The translations under genes were made by a program, and so were the position numbers. Positions 22,652 through 33,293 of a DNA stretch of 64,000 bases are shown one piece after another. The stretch lies in contig MU385718.1 of the NCBI GenBank assembly GCA_022497155.1, positions 124,001 through 188,000 of the forward strand. Direction: 5' to 3'. The stretch's first letter is position 1. Every line of letters begins with the position of its first letter. Source of the stretch: Whalleya microplaca. Taxonomy: Eukaryota > Ascomycota > Sordariomycetes > Xylariales > Xylariaceae. Below the pieces are notes generated by a model. That model ran no database searches. It was given only the letters and a program-made list of their open reading frames with translations, and was not told the origin of the DNA.

Positions 22652-24527
22652 ATGGCGGCAGTACACGATAAACCCTATACGATCGATGGTGGCAACGAGA
22701 AGAAGCTCGATGGCGACTTGGATGACACCATGGTTGGTGTCACCCACGACCAACTCCATCGTCATCTGGGCAATCGTCAAATCCAATTGATCGCCGTTGG
22801 CGGGAGTATCGGCACGGCACTCTTCATCAGCATCGGAGGCGGTCTCGCCAAGGGCGGTCCGGGCAGTCTTCTTATTGGATACACCGTCTATGCTATCATG
22901 GTTGCTATGGTGAACAATTGTATCGCTGAAATGACTATCTACATGCCCGTGTCCGGATCCTTCATCCGATTAGCTGGAAAATGGGTCGACGAGGCTCTCG
23001 GGTTCATGGCCGGCTGGAACTTCTTCCTTTACGAGGCGTGTCTTATCCCCTTCGAAATTTCGGCCATCAACCTGGTGCTCGGATTCTGGAGTGATAATGT
23101 GCCCCCTGCTGCCATCTGCGTGGCATGCATTGTGCTCTATGCGTACGCTTAGCCCAGCCCGACCGTTTATATCGAATAACTAATTAAACGTGCTGGTAGG
23201 ATCATCAATATTCTGGCTGTTAAATATTACGGGTAAGTGAAAGTGTTCTCGTCGCGTTGACGTAACTTTTGCATCGAGCGAAACCTAGTTCTGCGACATG
23301 TCTTACAACCCCACGTCTGCTCAAGTCAATGGTCCCAATGCAATTAGCACCCCTGCTAATATAGATATTGATTGTAGTGAAGCCGAATTCTGGCTATCTA
23401 CCGGGAAGCTCATTCTCATCACCATGCTATTCCTATTCACGCTAATAACCATGTGTGGAGGGAATCCCCAGCATGACGCTTACGGGTTCCGGTACTGGTC
23501 TAACCCGGGCTCTTTTGCCGAACACCTCCACGAAGGCGCGCTTGGTCGGTTTGAGGGCTTCCTCGGCGCCGTTTTCTCGGCCGGTTTCACCGTCGTCGGT
23601 CCCGAATACCTCTCCATGGTCGCTGGAGAGTCCGAGCGCCCGCGTACATACCTCAAGAATGGGTTCAAGACTGTGTATTGGCGGTTCGCCGTGTTCTTCA
23701 TCGGCGGCGCGCTCTGCGTCGGTATCGTCCTACCCTGGAACGACCCCAAGCTGCAGAATGCCGACACGGGAACCGCCAACGGGTCGCCCTACGTGATCGC
23801 CATGCAGAACATGGGAGTGCAGGTACTGCCTCACGTCGTCAACGCCTTGCTAGTCACTAGTATCTTCAGCGCGGGCAACGCCTACACGTACTGCGCGATG
23901 CGCTCTCTGTACGGTCTCGCGTGCGACGGCCAGGCCCCCCGTATCTTCCAGAAGTGTCTCAAGAACGGCATCCCGGTCTACGCGTTCGCGGTGGTCATGG
24001 TGTTCCCCTTCCTGTCGTTCCTGCAGCTGTCCAACAACACAGCGTCAGTGGTGACGTGGCTGGCGACGCTGACGCAGGGCGCGCAGATGATCAACTACAT
24101 CGTGATGAGCCTGACGTACATCTTCTTCTACAACGCGACGCGGGCGCAGAACATCGACCGGCGCACGCTGCCGTACTACGGCTACCTCCAGCCGTACTGC
24201 GCGTACATCGGGCTCGCGTGGATGGTCCTCATCGAGGGCTCCTTCGGCTACACCGTGTTCACGCCCGGCCGCTGGGACGTCGGCACCTTCTTCTCCTACT
24301 ACACCATGGCCATCGTCGCCTTCTGCACCTTCTGGTTCTGGAAGCTGTTCCGCCGCACGCGCTTCGTCCGCCCCGCCGAGGCCGACCTCGTCTGGGAGAA
24401 GCCCGCCATCGACCAGTACGAGGAGGCGCAGACGGGGCCGCCTACGCGCTTCCGCGACGAGATAAGGACGATGTTCACAGGCAAGAGGCGGAACCAGGAG
24501 GGTGAGGACTTGAGCCGGATACTTTGA
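22652..24527 (+). CDS. Amino-acid permease (APC superfamily, fungal YAT type)
   Basis: Exons 22652-23142, 23200-23232 (a 33-nt microexon) and 23378-24527 give 557 residues. The introns are 57 and 145 bp and both joins keep the family sequence. This is a plasma-membrane amino-acid/H+ symporter of PF00324. A cytosolic N-terminus is followed by HRHLGNRQIQLIAVGGSIGT, the TM1 signature, and then by about 12 hydrophobic segments. They include the NNCIAEMTIYMPVSGSFIR loop, the GPEYLSMVAGESERPR block and SAGNAYTYCAMRSLYGLA. The hydrophilic C-tail is Lys/Arg/Glu rich. The substrate cannot be told from sequence. There is no clear TATA box, and the leader is pyrimidine-rich. The codon third positions are strongly G/C in exon 3, unlike the surrounding AT-rich spacers. 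Confidence 0.92.
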
Positions 24528-24978
24528 GGTGGTGAGGGGGTGTGATATGTATAGTGTGCATTGCTCTTTTTTGGTATGCTGGGAACGGTTCTCGAAGCGA
24601 GAGCTGCGTGTGCTTCTTGCGTATTACCGGGGAAGTGGGGGTTAGTGTGCATAGACTTGACATCATATGTATCACCAAAAAGTGTTCTTGGATAGAATAG
24701 GTCAAGTTCAAATACAATCGTTCACCAATTGTAACTTGTCGAATTCCCTGTACCACTGCCAAGTTCACTCATTGCGAAGACCAATGCTGCTGTTAGAAAC
24801 GATTCAATTTCATCTTATCGAGTAGCCCAGCAGCCCATTTTCTGGTGTAACTATTTGTGGATTTAGTGTGGGGCCTAAGGAAGTTCTCACTTTGCTGGCT
24901 CTCAGTAAATGCCGCAGCACAACTGAGAATATAGAACCCAAAGCGAACGGGATAACATGTCCCCGCATCCTACAAGCT
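24528..24978. other. Spacer between permease and tRNA gene
   Basis: Presumably the permease 3' UTR followed by tRNA upstream sequence. No coding frame is supported. Confidence 0.5.
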
Positions 24979-25079
24979 GGCCGCTTGGCCCAATGGTAAG
25001 GCGTCTGACTACGACCGAGTCTGTTAAACAGACTTGATATGTTATCAGGAGATTCTGGGTTCGAGCCCCAGGGTGGTCA
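24979..25079 (+). tRNA. tRNA-Arg (anticodon ACG) with intron
   Basis: The acceptor stem GGCCGCT pairs with GGTGGTC (25072-25078) with three wobbles. The D arm is GCC...GGC. The anticodon stem TCTGA/TCAGG surrounds loop C-T-ACG-A, with the anticodon at 25011-25013. A 29-nt intron at 25015-25043 follows the canonical position 37 and contains a GTCTGTTAAACAGAC hairpin. The T arm is CTGGG-TTCGAGC-CCCAG and the discriminator is A25079. ACG becomes ICG and decodes CGU, CGC and CGA. Confidence 0.93.
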
Positions 25080-25080
25080 A

Positions 25081-25086
25081 TTTTTT
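25081..25086 (+). terminator. RNA polymerase III terminator of tRNA-Arg
   Basis: A run of six T follows the tRNA 3' end by one base, the standard Pol III stop signal. Confidence 0.85.
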
Positions 25087-25975
25087 GCCCATATCCCAGG
25101 CCCGATAAGGGGTATTTTCTCAGTTTTTATTTTTATTTTGTTGTTGCCTATTATGTCGCCTTTTCTATGCGAGCGACAGCTTTTATTTTGACGTACGTCG
25201 CAGATGTCGTCTTTCTCGCTTATAATGCCAAGCTCGGTGGTAGCCGAATTAACTCAACCGGGAACGATGACATCGACGCCATTGCTTTTATGTGCGGTGC
25301 GGCAGGCTTTGATAGTGGGTGCTTGCGACCAAGGCTCGCCCGACCCCGAATGCTCTAGCGGGCTGTTTCATATAAAATTTAAGTTCGGTAATCAAGCAAG
25401 CCCTCTATATATGCCAGCGTGGATACTAGGATATGCTGTCTTGTCAGAGCCTCATATGACAAGACATATGCAGGAGGTAGCGGGCGTGAGATAATGAATT
25501 ATTTGTGTAGGGCTTGTGGCGGTTGAGATCATATATAGGGGCCATTGGGTTATTTACCGTCTAAGCAAGTGGCTTCAGATGATAGACGGAGAGTACCCGT
25601 AAACTTTCCGCTCAGGCGGGTTCCGGACAGCCGGGAGCTTGAGGAGTCAATTGTCTTATGTATTCTTGCTTAGCTTAACATGATTTAGACACTGGGCATT
25701 CAGTGTAAGGGCTGTACAATTGTTGCCGATGATTTCCGCCTGCAGCTGCTACAGTACCTCGAAATGATTAATCCTGTATACATGGAGTCCCTCTGAAATA
25801 GATATCCCTGTCTGTATCGCCATTCCCCCTATTTAGTAACAACATAGAGCGAATAAATTCTGATCCGTAGTGGTGAAAAATCTTGGGCATGTATCCCTCA
25901 ACGGCTCACTGTAACCAAAAGGAGCAAATCAACATCAGTGACTCTCATGGCCAGGTCTCTCAGCTCCGTCGGCAC
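25087..25975. other. Spacer, nothing recognised
   Basis: Short overlapping frames near 25167-25494 have no recognisable domain. No repeats were identified. Confidence 0.45.
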
Positions 25976-26536
25976 TTATTTGCATTTCGCCTCGCCAAGC
26001 TCAGCTTTCAAAGCCATGTTCTCCTTTCTCAGTCGGGACGCCTCGTTGTTCAAGTTCATGTACTCCGTGAACATGGTATCCATCGTGTTCCTCCAGACCC
26101 TATTGAGGACACTAGCCGACTCAACCGTCTTCCTCATCTCTCGATCAAGCGAGTTCTTCGCGCGGGTCTGCCAGCTTTCATCGGCATCATTGCAGAACTT
26201 GTTGAACTCGACCACCAGCTGCTTGTGCTCCGCCTGCAGACGGAGATGCCTGCTGGCTAGGTTATCGACCTGCCCTTCGGCGGTCTTCTTTTGGTTGTAC
26301 AGCTGTGTGATCAGATTCTGTACCGCCGGCGGGATCTCGACGCCTTGTTGGCGCATCTCTGCCATGGCCTCGACAAGGGCGTCGTATTCATCACCCTTGC
26401 CGATCCGCGTATGGGCAGAATTATTGCTTGCCATGGTGCCAGCCATCGGAGAAGACCCTATGTATAGGCAGTGAGCAGGGTGGTCAATGATCGTTGAGCC
26501 GGATAAATTACCTTGAGTCGGCTGGCTGTTCGTCAT
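25976..26536 (-). CDS. Hypothetical coiled-coil protein
   Basis: Exons 26536-26512 and 26457-25976 are separated by a 54-bp intron (GTAATT donor, CATAG acceptor) and encode 168 residues. An in-frame Met 14 codons earlier (26578) is an alternative start. I recognise no family. The N-terminus is Ser/Thr/Asn-rich. From about residue 30 onward the protein is predicted helical with heptad-like spacing, rich in Lys, Glu, Gln and Arg, ending in a strongly coiled-coil-like stretch (EASRLRKENMALKAEL). There is no membrane segment or signal peptide. It could be an oligomerising or scaffold protein. Its composition resembles that of real genes, and the intron has normal signals, so I consider it a genuine gene. 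Confidence 0.6.
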   Translation of the reverse strand: MTNSQPTQGNLSGSTIIDHPAHCLYIGSSPMAGTMASNNSAHTRIGKGDEYDALVEAMAEMRQQGVEIPPAVQNLITQLYNQKKTAEGQVDNLASRHLRLQAEHKQLVVEFNKFCNDADESWQTRAKNSLDREMRKTVESASVLNRVWRNTMDTMFTEYMNLNNEASRLRKENMALKAELGEAKCK

Positions 26537-26998
26537 GGCAAACGCGAAGATGGCAAATGTATTGCTTGTGGCGTCCAACGTTATGACAAAAGCGACCCCT
26601 AACTTTAGCTGCTGCTAAACAGTCAGCGAGTGGTGAATTAGAATATCTCGAAAGTATAACGTTATGGGCAACACTTTCAACAGGCAAGTGACTGCGATGC
26701 GAGAATTTGCGATGTCTGCATAGTGGATTGAGAGTTGTCAAGCATTGGTGTTGAATGAATCAAAGGGATAAACAAGGCAGTAGAATGAGATCAATCATGA
26801 AGTACATACCTGAAATACCTAGCTCCTTTATGATGCCTAGTGGAGACAGTCAATGACGAAAGCTAGTAGGTGTGCTCGAAATGGCTGCACCAGGGTGATA
26901 ATATGCCTAGTCATTAAACGTGGTGTGACCAGGTGACTTTCAAATTTCTCCCATTTTTACCCACGTATTTATATAAACTCAAAAATTTCGCCCCCTAG

Positions 26999-27030
26999 CA
27001 ATTGTTTTCGGTATATAGTGAAAACAATTG
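26999..27030. repeat. Short inverted repeat
   Basis: CAATTGTTTTC at 26999-27009 is perfectly inverted as GAAAACAATTG at 27020-27030, around a 10-base loop. It sits directly upstream of a dispersed-repeat copy. Confidence 0.8.
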
Positions 27031-27043
27031 AAGCGTTCATCCA

Positions 27044-27170
27044 TATTGAACTAGACGCAGATTATGAGTATTATAGTAATCATGATTACTAGGGAGGTAT
27101 CATCACTGGAGGGTGTTCATACATAGTACGTCTAACCACAGGTGTGGGGCGCATAACTCGCCACCCTATA
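27044..27170 (+). repeat. Dispersed LTR-like repeat, copy 2
   Basis: It shares ATTGAACTAGACGCAG, 'atgagtattatagta', 'tatcatcactggag' and 'ccacaggtgtggggcg' with the copies at 6844 and 33151. The order and spacing of blocks are the same, with scattered substitutions. No coding capacity. Confidence 0.55.
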
Positions 27171-28280
27171 TATAATCCGATAGTTTCGGTAAATTGACTG
27201 ATTTATTAAGCTACAATACATATAGTTGCGGATATTAAGTCACGCTTCAAACACAGAGGTTTCAGCGTGGATATATAGGCGGGCATGCTTTCGATGTCTT
27301 CTTTCAGCTTTCTAATTCTGGTATTGTGCTGGCGGCGAGAGTGCACTACCAACTACTAAAGGCAAAGACACCTGACAGTTCACGACCAAGTGGTAAGCTG
27401 GCCAAGAGAGACATGACAATTAATTGCCCTAGAGGAAAGCAAGATAGTTTGTCATCCAAGCCATCCTGAGCAAGCTAGTCTACATAGTGGTCGAACTTGG
27501 AGCAAAGTTCCTTACTAAACCCTTCACTATCTCCTATAATACACAGTGTCTAGGTAGACTGCGGATCTACCTTGGTTGATTCCAATAGAAGGTTGCATCC
27601 ATACCTTACAGTGTTTAATTCTACTATATGTCTATCTGGCCTCTGGTTACAGTCTCTGGCCGTGCTATCACAGACTCGGAGCCTTTAGATTGACTCTTGG
27701 CACAGTTCTCCAAATTTGTAGCGATCGCCATGATACATGAAAACAGTCTAGAGTAAGCGTATAAGAAGCCACGTGAGTTAGAGTACTACGGCTGTAAAAA
27801 ACGGAAACTGCGGGGTACATAAGGTGGTTGTTGTGAATGGTGTCAGAGAGTTCTCAATACTGTTGTATTCACCACCAGAGATGAACACTTGAATGATTAT
27901 ACAAATATACACAGGTGTATTGATACGTGTTTTATACTAACAGTGTGTACATAGCGTAATATAGGCCATTCACTCTTTGGGAAACGAATGGATACAACGA
28001 GTGATAGAACTTTCTTATCGTCTGTGATTTTCTACTAGTCACCACATCACCGGCTTAACTACTAGCATCGGTACGGTAAAATATTTGAATGAATAGGAAT
28101 AATAACTTCGAACCGAGGTGTTCCAGGTTTGTGGACGTTAGACGTGCGCTTGTATACTCAATGGAACTTCGAAGTGGGTACAGATATAACAGTTTCTGGC
28201 ACTCCGAGGATTCTTCCGGAATTTGAGTGTGATAGTATTTCGAATGTACATATACAGAATATTCATGACTTATATCATCT

Positions 28281-29753
28281 TCAGAGGCAAGACCAACTCG
28301 CTGCTTCGGCAATGGCTCCTGACCCTCTGTACTTCAGCGTGTACGGGAAACGACAGAGGTTTCGCGTATTTCCGCCTCCAGTAGCAGCTAGAGTTTGAGG
28401 AATCTCTCCTTTTTCAACCCAGTTCACGAGTGCCTTAAATGGTTCTGTTGGCACTGGTCCTCCACCACCGCAGTGACCTACCCCTGGTGCAAAGAACAAC
28501 CGGTAGAACTCGTCAACTTCCTCCGACCCACCCATTTGCTGTTCCACTCTCAGTCGGTAGTCTACGGTCCCGTTTGCGAAGATCAGCGGATCGGCCCATC
28601 CGTGCCATGACAACAACTTGCCGCCTGCTTGCTGGAAGCCAGAAAGATCCGGATTATCTGTACCAATGAGTTCATCCCACTCCGTATGTGCTTTATTAAT
28701 GATTTCGGTGAAGGTATTGTAGGTAATCTGCTTCAGGTCATAGTCAAGGTCCCTAAGAACATACGCTCGCGTCCAACCGGAGCCAAGTGCGAATGGTTGC
28801 GAGCCCGCGAGGCTAGAATGTGACGCTCCGAGAGCAATTCCTGACCACAGTTTGTTCCCTGCGGCATCAACCGGACCATGTGCAATCTTGTTGAAGATGA
28901 AAGCTTGTCTCTCCGTGATATTCGTCGCACTATCCTCGCCGCAGGTCGCAGATTTACCAACCATCGAGGTAGCATCGAACTTACAGGCATTCGGATTCGA
29001 GATCAATTTGTCGACGCCGCTATCATCAGCATCGCAAGCCTCGATGGCAGCATTCGTCAAGGTATCGAAGATGCACTGGGGCACAAATTCGCCTTCGACG
29101 TTCTGCACAATGTATGGCCATAGCATAGCGACGTGGAATCGATCCCAGTTGATGGCCGGCGAAGCTGCATACACACCCTGGTAATCTTCCGGATATCTCT
29201 GCGCCTCCATGTATCCCTGACGACCGCCCGTAGAACAGCCTGACCAGTACGCGTATTTGACGGGTGTCCCGTAGAACTGCTCAGAGAGAGCTTTTCCGAC
29301 GACGGTCATCTCGTGGATTGACAGATGAGCGAAATTAGTGACAAGCTGTGTGTCGTTCGCAAACGCGGTGCCGTCAAACGAGATGGGCAGGCCTGCATCG
29401 GTCGTACCCGCGGCGTAGCCTTCTGCTACTGGGGTTAACAGTGCTGTCGGGCTTCCACCGGCTGTGAAACCGCTTCCCCCTGTGCCCAGGAAGCGCCCAT
29501 TCCAACGTCGTGCCGGGAGCCATGTGATGATATTGACCCTATCCGTGGAGTTTGTATGATTGAGCACGAGAGTCACGACACATCGTGCCGGCGCGGCGGC
29601 AACCTGGGTACCGGTGATCGAGACAACAGATGCTCCTGGAATTTCAGGTGCGATAAGAGACGCACATGCAGTGCCCTGTCGTTTGCCTAATTCGTTCTTG
29701 ACGACAGCTGATACTGCCAACCCAGTGAAAAGAAGAACGTTTATCAACAGCAT
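28281..29753 (-). CDS. Tannase / feruloyl esterase family, secreted
   Basis: This intronless frame encodes 490 residues. The N-terminal about 17 residues form a signal peptide (MLLINVLLFTGLAVSA), followed by a KR that could be a pro-region cleavage site. Family PF07519 landmarks are present: the nucleophile in GCSTGGRQ (Cys173-Ser174), Asp388 in SWHGWADPLIF, and His427-Cys428 in APGVGHCGGG. Together they make the CS-D-HC motif in which a disulfide ties catalytic Ser and His. A calcium-site-like loop lies near 239-260. It hydrolyses ester bonds of tannins or ferulate cross-links in plant walls. Length is slightly short for the family (often 520-560), without visible loss of motifs. With the pectate lyase it suggests growth on plant material. 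Confidence 0.92.
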   Translation of the reverse strand: MLLINVLLFTGLAVSAVVKNELGKRQGTACASLIAPEIPGASVVSITGTQVAAAPARCVVTLVLNHTNSTDRVNIITWLPARRWNGRFLGTGGSGFTAGGSPTALLTPVAEGYAAGTTDAGLPISFDGTAFANDTQLVTNFAHLSIHEMTVVGKALSEQFYGTPVKYAYWSGCSTGGRQGYMEAQRYPEDYQGVYAASPAINWDRFHVAMLWPYIVQNVEGEFVPQCIFDTLTNAAIEACDADDSGVDKLISNPNACKFDATSMVGKSATCGEDSATNITERQAFIFNKIAHGPVDAAGNKLWSGIALGASHSSLAGSQPFALGSGWTRAYVLRDLDYDLKQITYNTFTEIINKAHTEWDELIGTDNPDLSGFQQAGGKLLSWHGWADPLIFANGTVDYRLRVEQQMGGSEEVDEFYRLFFAPGVGHCGGGGPVPTEPFKALVNWVEKGEIPQTLAATGGGNTRNLCRFPYTLKYRGSGAIAEAASWSCL

Positions 29754-29812
29754 CGTGAGAGCTCACAGTTGTCAAGAATCTGGTTATGACGTTGTTGAAG
29801 GAGCCCTGAGGC

Positions 29813-29819
29813 TTATAAC
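29813..29819 (-). promoter_or_regulatory. TATA-like element of the tannase gene
   Basis: TTATAAG on the minus strand lies about 60 bp upstream of the ATG at 29753. Confidence 0.3.
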
Positions 29820-30431
29820 CCGAGAACATCTTAGCCTTTAATAAAGTACCTAGAGGTTGTCATTCTGCTATTGGCTAGTCTGCGGCCTGGTTGCCGATCC
29901 AGGCTGCCGAGAATTCATTGCGTATTGTAGAGTTGCATTTCTTCGCATGGTTATCTTCCGTCCACTCGCTTGTAGGTGGTTTACAGAAGCCATGTAAAAT
30001 GTAAGTTGACTTGACCTGATTTGACTTCATTATACATATGGTTTCTATTTTTATTCCTAGTATTCATATATAGAATATAGTAACTATAACTACTTACCTA
30101 GCAACACAGTGGCTCTAACACAGATGGCCATTGATGTATTCCTTCTGCGCCATCTATCATTTTAGTATGCTGGTGAATATTACACGATCGCCAGTGGTTG
30201 TTCATTGTCTCCGAGTTGCCTGATCACTTGAGTATAAATTCAATGAGCCCCGAGACATTGCGGATCAATTCAGCAAGTATTATCAACGGTGCTGCTTTCC
30301 CGACTATACAGCTACATTTCCATATCTATTTTCTGGATACTTTTTTTTTTTTTTTTTTTTTTTNNNNNNNNNNTAACACCGGCTCCTCCTAACCCCAAAA
30401 CACCCCACATTTCATTTTTTTTTTTTTTTAT

Positions 30432-30485
<54 letters not shown>

Positions 30486-31581
30486 TTGTTTCGCAGATTC
30501 GAGCTTCTCGTCTTTCCGGAAAGCTAGATATGCGAAACTCTTAACGTCCTGCAGGAGTACCTTGAAATACCTATGTGCCGTGGAGGGAAAGATTCGATCA
30601 AAAGTAAAATAAGACGGAGGCTCTTTTCGTCACCAGGATAACTGTCACTATATACAGCCCGAGAAAATGCCGTCCGATTGAGCTGCGCCGCGAGTCCGCC
30701 CTGTGGCGCTGTTCATATACTCTGTTGGCTTCTTTGACTAGGTATTTTGCTGTTCTTATGTGGTGATAATTTATCGTATGCCTTTTTTGACTCTATTTCA
30801 ATATGTCATTGGTGGCTGGAACTGTGTGGTAGTTGCCGTAACTCATATAGGGAAGATTACCAATTCAAGCTAGGATGGTAGTGGCCAGATCTTTATGGCC
30901 CCCATGGTTATGTCTTCCTGTATGAGATGTGACTGCTACGGTACGTATCATCGATCGGGACCCACCGACTGGCTGATGGATCACACTGCCTTATTATACG
31001 AAGGCTTTCTAGAAAGCTAGGCTTCTGCCAGTGGAATTAATGTGTACCTTTTGCCTCCGCACGTCGGGATATCGCATTTACATTTAGGAAGTTGTAATTT
31101 TCGAGGATAAGCAACAAAACCTAGACCGATTTTTCGTTGAGCCAGAAATTGAGAAAACTCTCCCTTAGTTTTGTTATCAAAGCAACATTTTACCTGAGTA
31201 TAGTTCATATAACCTTTAGCTATGTATATACTTCATTTAAAAGATACATCATATAACAGAACATATATAAAGCGCATTAAACTATATCGCCAGGAACTCC
31301 CTTAGTCAGCCAAAATCACTCATCGCAGACCAAGCCTTTCAGGAGAAGTTGCTTTGCAATCGAACAGGCACTTGTATATAAGCACTAGTTCTGGCTGGTG
31401 AGCCAAGCGAATCCTAGCTACAGTAAAGCATGGCACGGGTGGCTTTTGGAACCCGAAGTCCGTAAAGCCGCTGCTTCCATCGTTTGCTGCATTGATTACT
31501 AATATATCAAACGTTCATTTCGAATGGGAATACCAATCAGGAACCACTAATCCCGCGAACGCTCTTTCAGGTCCCTACATC
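29820..31581. other. Spacer with assembly gap, no gene
   Basis: It contains the poly-T/N-gap complex at 30341-30484. Frames crossing the gap are artefacts of poly-T translation. It includes the divergent upstream regions of the tannase and the quinone reductase. Confidence 0.5.
30341..30484. other. Assembly gap (10 N) bracketed by poly-T tracts
   Basis: T runs lie at 30341-30363 and, interrupted once by ATTA, at about 30415-30484. Ten N occupy 30364-30373. Between gap and second run is a 41-base C/A-rich piece. Homopolymers next to a gap mean the sequence and its true length here are unreliable. Confidence 0.95.
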
Positions 31582-31588
31582 TATAAAA
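31582..31588 (+). promoter_or_regulatory. TATA box of the quinone reductase gene
   Basis: TATAAAA lies about 84 bp upstream of the ATG at 31672, a near-consensus element in an ideal position. Confidence 0.6.
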
Positions 31589-31671
31589 GGGGGAGTTTGT
31601 GGGCGCATAGACTGGCCATTCTACCTACTAGCCACATTCAAATACTCTTCCACACTTGGCGATTCGCCAAG

Positions 31672-32481
31672 ATGAAAGTCTTCATCGTCTTCGCTCATCC
31701 TGAGCCACAGTCCCTGAATGCTGCCCTGTTGAAAACCACAGTCAGTGAACTAGAGGCGCAGGGACACGGGGTTCAGGTCTCTGACCTATACGCCATGCAA
31801 TGGAAATGTCAAGTTGATCGAGCAGATTTTCCCCAGGTTCCAACTGATGCCCGTCTGCGGGTGGCGCTGGCATCAGGAGAGTCAACTATATCGAATACAC
31901 TTACGGACGACGTAAAGTGCGAACAGGAAAAGCTCTTGTGGGCCGATGTTGTTATACTCCAATTTCCATTATGGTGGTACAACATGCCTGCAATCTTGAA
32001 AGGCTGGATCGACAGAGTCTATTCCCTAGGCTTCGCGTACGGGCTAGGGGAATATAATGACCAAAGATGGGGTGACCGATATGGAGAAGGAAATTTATTC
32101 GGGAGGCGCGCTATGTTGGTTGTGACAGTCGGAAGCTGGAGAGAGCATTTCTCTGCCCGAGGAATCTGTGGGCCGATCGACGATCTTCTTTTCCCTATCA
32201 ATCATGGTGTCCTCTATTATACCGGCTTCGAAGTCTTACCATCATTCGTTGTGTATCGTGCTGATACATTGAATGATGGGACTTTCCAGATTACGGCGGA
32301 CGAACTTCGACAGCGGTTGCGAACCCTGTCCGCCACGACACCTATTGCGTATCGTCGCCAGAATGGTGGAGATTATGAGATACCCAGCCTGACTCTAAAA
32401 CCAGGACTGGAGGACGCTTCCACCATGGGATTTTCATTACACAGCCGCACTGCCAAGGATGTGGCAGACTCTCAAAAGTAG
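31672..32481 (+). CDS. NAD(P)H:quinone oxidoreductase-like flavoprotein (NQO/MdaB fold)
   Basis: This intronless frame encodes 269 residues. The ATG at 31672 is preferred over an upstream in-frame start, since the conserved beta-strand MKVFIVFAHPEPQSLNAALL begins there and a TATA box precedes it at the right distance. Flavodoxin-like landmarks follow: ADVVILQFPLWWYNMPAILKG binds the flavin and the next part, GWIDRVYSLGFAYG, completes the motif, with LVVTVGSWREHF further on. The family carries out two-electron reduction of quinones and related electrophiles using NAD(P)H, protecting against redox cycling. The Ser/Lys-rich C-tail of about 40 residues is not part of the core. It is probably cytosolic and stress- or substrate-induced, though regulation is not visible. 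Confidence 0.9.
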   Translation: MKVFIVFAHPEPQSLNAALLKTTVSELEAQGHGVQVSDLYAMQWKCQVDRADFPQVPTDARLRVALASGESTISNTLTDDVKCEQEKLLWADVVILQFPLWWYNMPAILKGWIDRVYSLGFAYGLGEYNDQRWGDRYGEGNLFGRRAMLVVTVGSWREHFSARGICGPIDDLLFPINHGVLYYTGFEVLPSFVVYRADTLNDGTFQITADELRQRLRTLSATTPIAYRRQNGGDYEIPSLTLKPGLEDASTMGFSLHSRTAKDVADSQK

Positions 32482-33150
32482 TGCTGTAATGCGATAAGTG
32501 ATGAATCCAAGAATCACTAAATTATACTTCATATATAGCTTCCAGGATACTTATCAACAAAATCACTCATATGCCTGAATTATTATTTATTTCATGCATC
32601 TGTCTTGATTCCTTTGAAGACAAAGCTCTTAATTAGGCCACTTTTAGCCAATTCGTGGCTCTCGATGTTTAAATCGGCCAAGCAAAGCGTATACATACAG
32701 TATTAATAGTTCCATCGCAATTATTGAATTGGGGGCCCAGGACTGGTACAGGACAAGGCAGGTAGTAGCATTACATATATAACAGGTGATCTGCCACTCT
32801 ACAATGCCTAAACCTCATGTTAAGATACGCCCTATAGGGCTGAGGGTGGTACGGGCCTACGTACGGCCGATCCGCCTATACATGTATATATAAGGTGGCA
32901 GAGCCACCTTCCTATATCTTCACCTTGCACTAATCAAGTCACTATACTCCTCATTACTTTGTCCCATATTGACAGTGACATCAAGGCGAGGACATATATT
33001 CATATTCGGTTGCGAGGGATTCACGTGATATATGCCGCCTAAGTGCATGTACGGTATCTCTCTCATTAACCCCTGCTTTAGGTACCTCCATAGTCAGTCA
33101 CGAACGTCTCTTTCTAGGCTACTGGTACTGTATACGTTATAAGAGACACA

Positions 33151-33283
33151 TGTTGAAATAGACGCAGGTTATGAGTAGTATAGTAGTTATTATTAGAGAA
33201 GTATCATCACTAGAGTCAGAGGAGGCAGAGCCTCCTGTATATAAGCCACAGCTTGTGGGGCGTCCAGCCACCTGAATTATACC
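33151..33283 (+). repeat. Dispersed LTR-like repeat, copy 3
   Basis: The clearest copy starts TGTTGAAATAGACGCAG, contains 'agtatcatcactagagtc', the hairpin 'ggaggcagagcctcc', 'tataagccacagcttgtggggcg' and ends 'ccacctgaatta'. A degraded second copy follows directly. Confidence 0.6.
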
Positions 33284-33293
33284 CCTGTAATCC

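Larger units (their letters stand above)
26537..28280. other. AT-rich spacer with repeat copy 2 and a small palindrome
   Basis: No gene was recognised. It contains an 11-bp inverted repeat at 26999-27030 and one copy of the dispersed LTR-like repeat at 27044-27170. Confidence 0.5.

Noticed and set aside
23921..24505. 194-codon plus-strand frame in the permease
   Set aside because: It is an out-of-frame shadow of permease exon 3, rich in Arg, His and Pro as expected of shifted GC-rich codons.
30198..30612. Frames crossing the N gap
   Set aside because: They consist of poly-Phe translations of poly-T and of unknown bases.
31492..31671. 60-residue N-terminal extension of the quinone reductase
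   Set aside because: It runs upstream of a near-consensus TATA box and does not resemble the family, whose first strand begins at the ATG at 31672.
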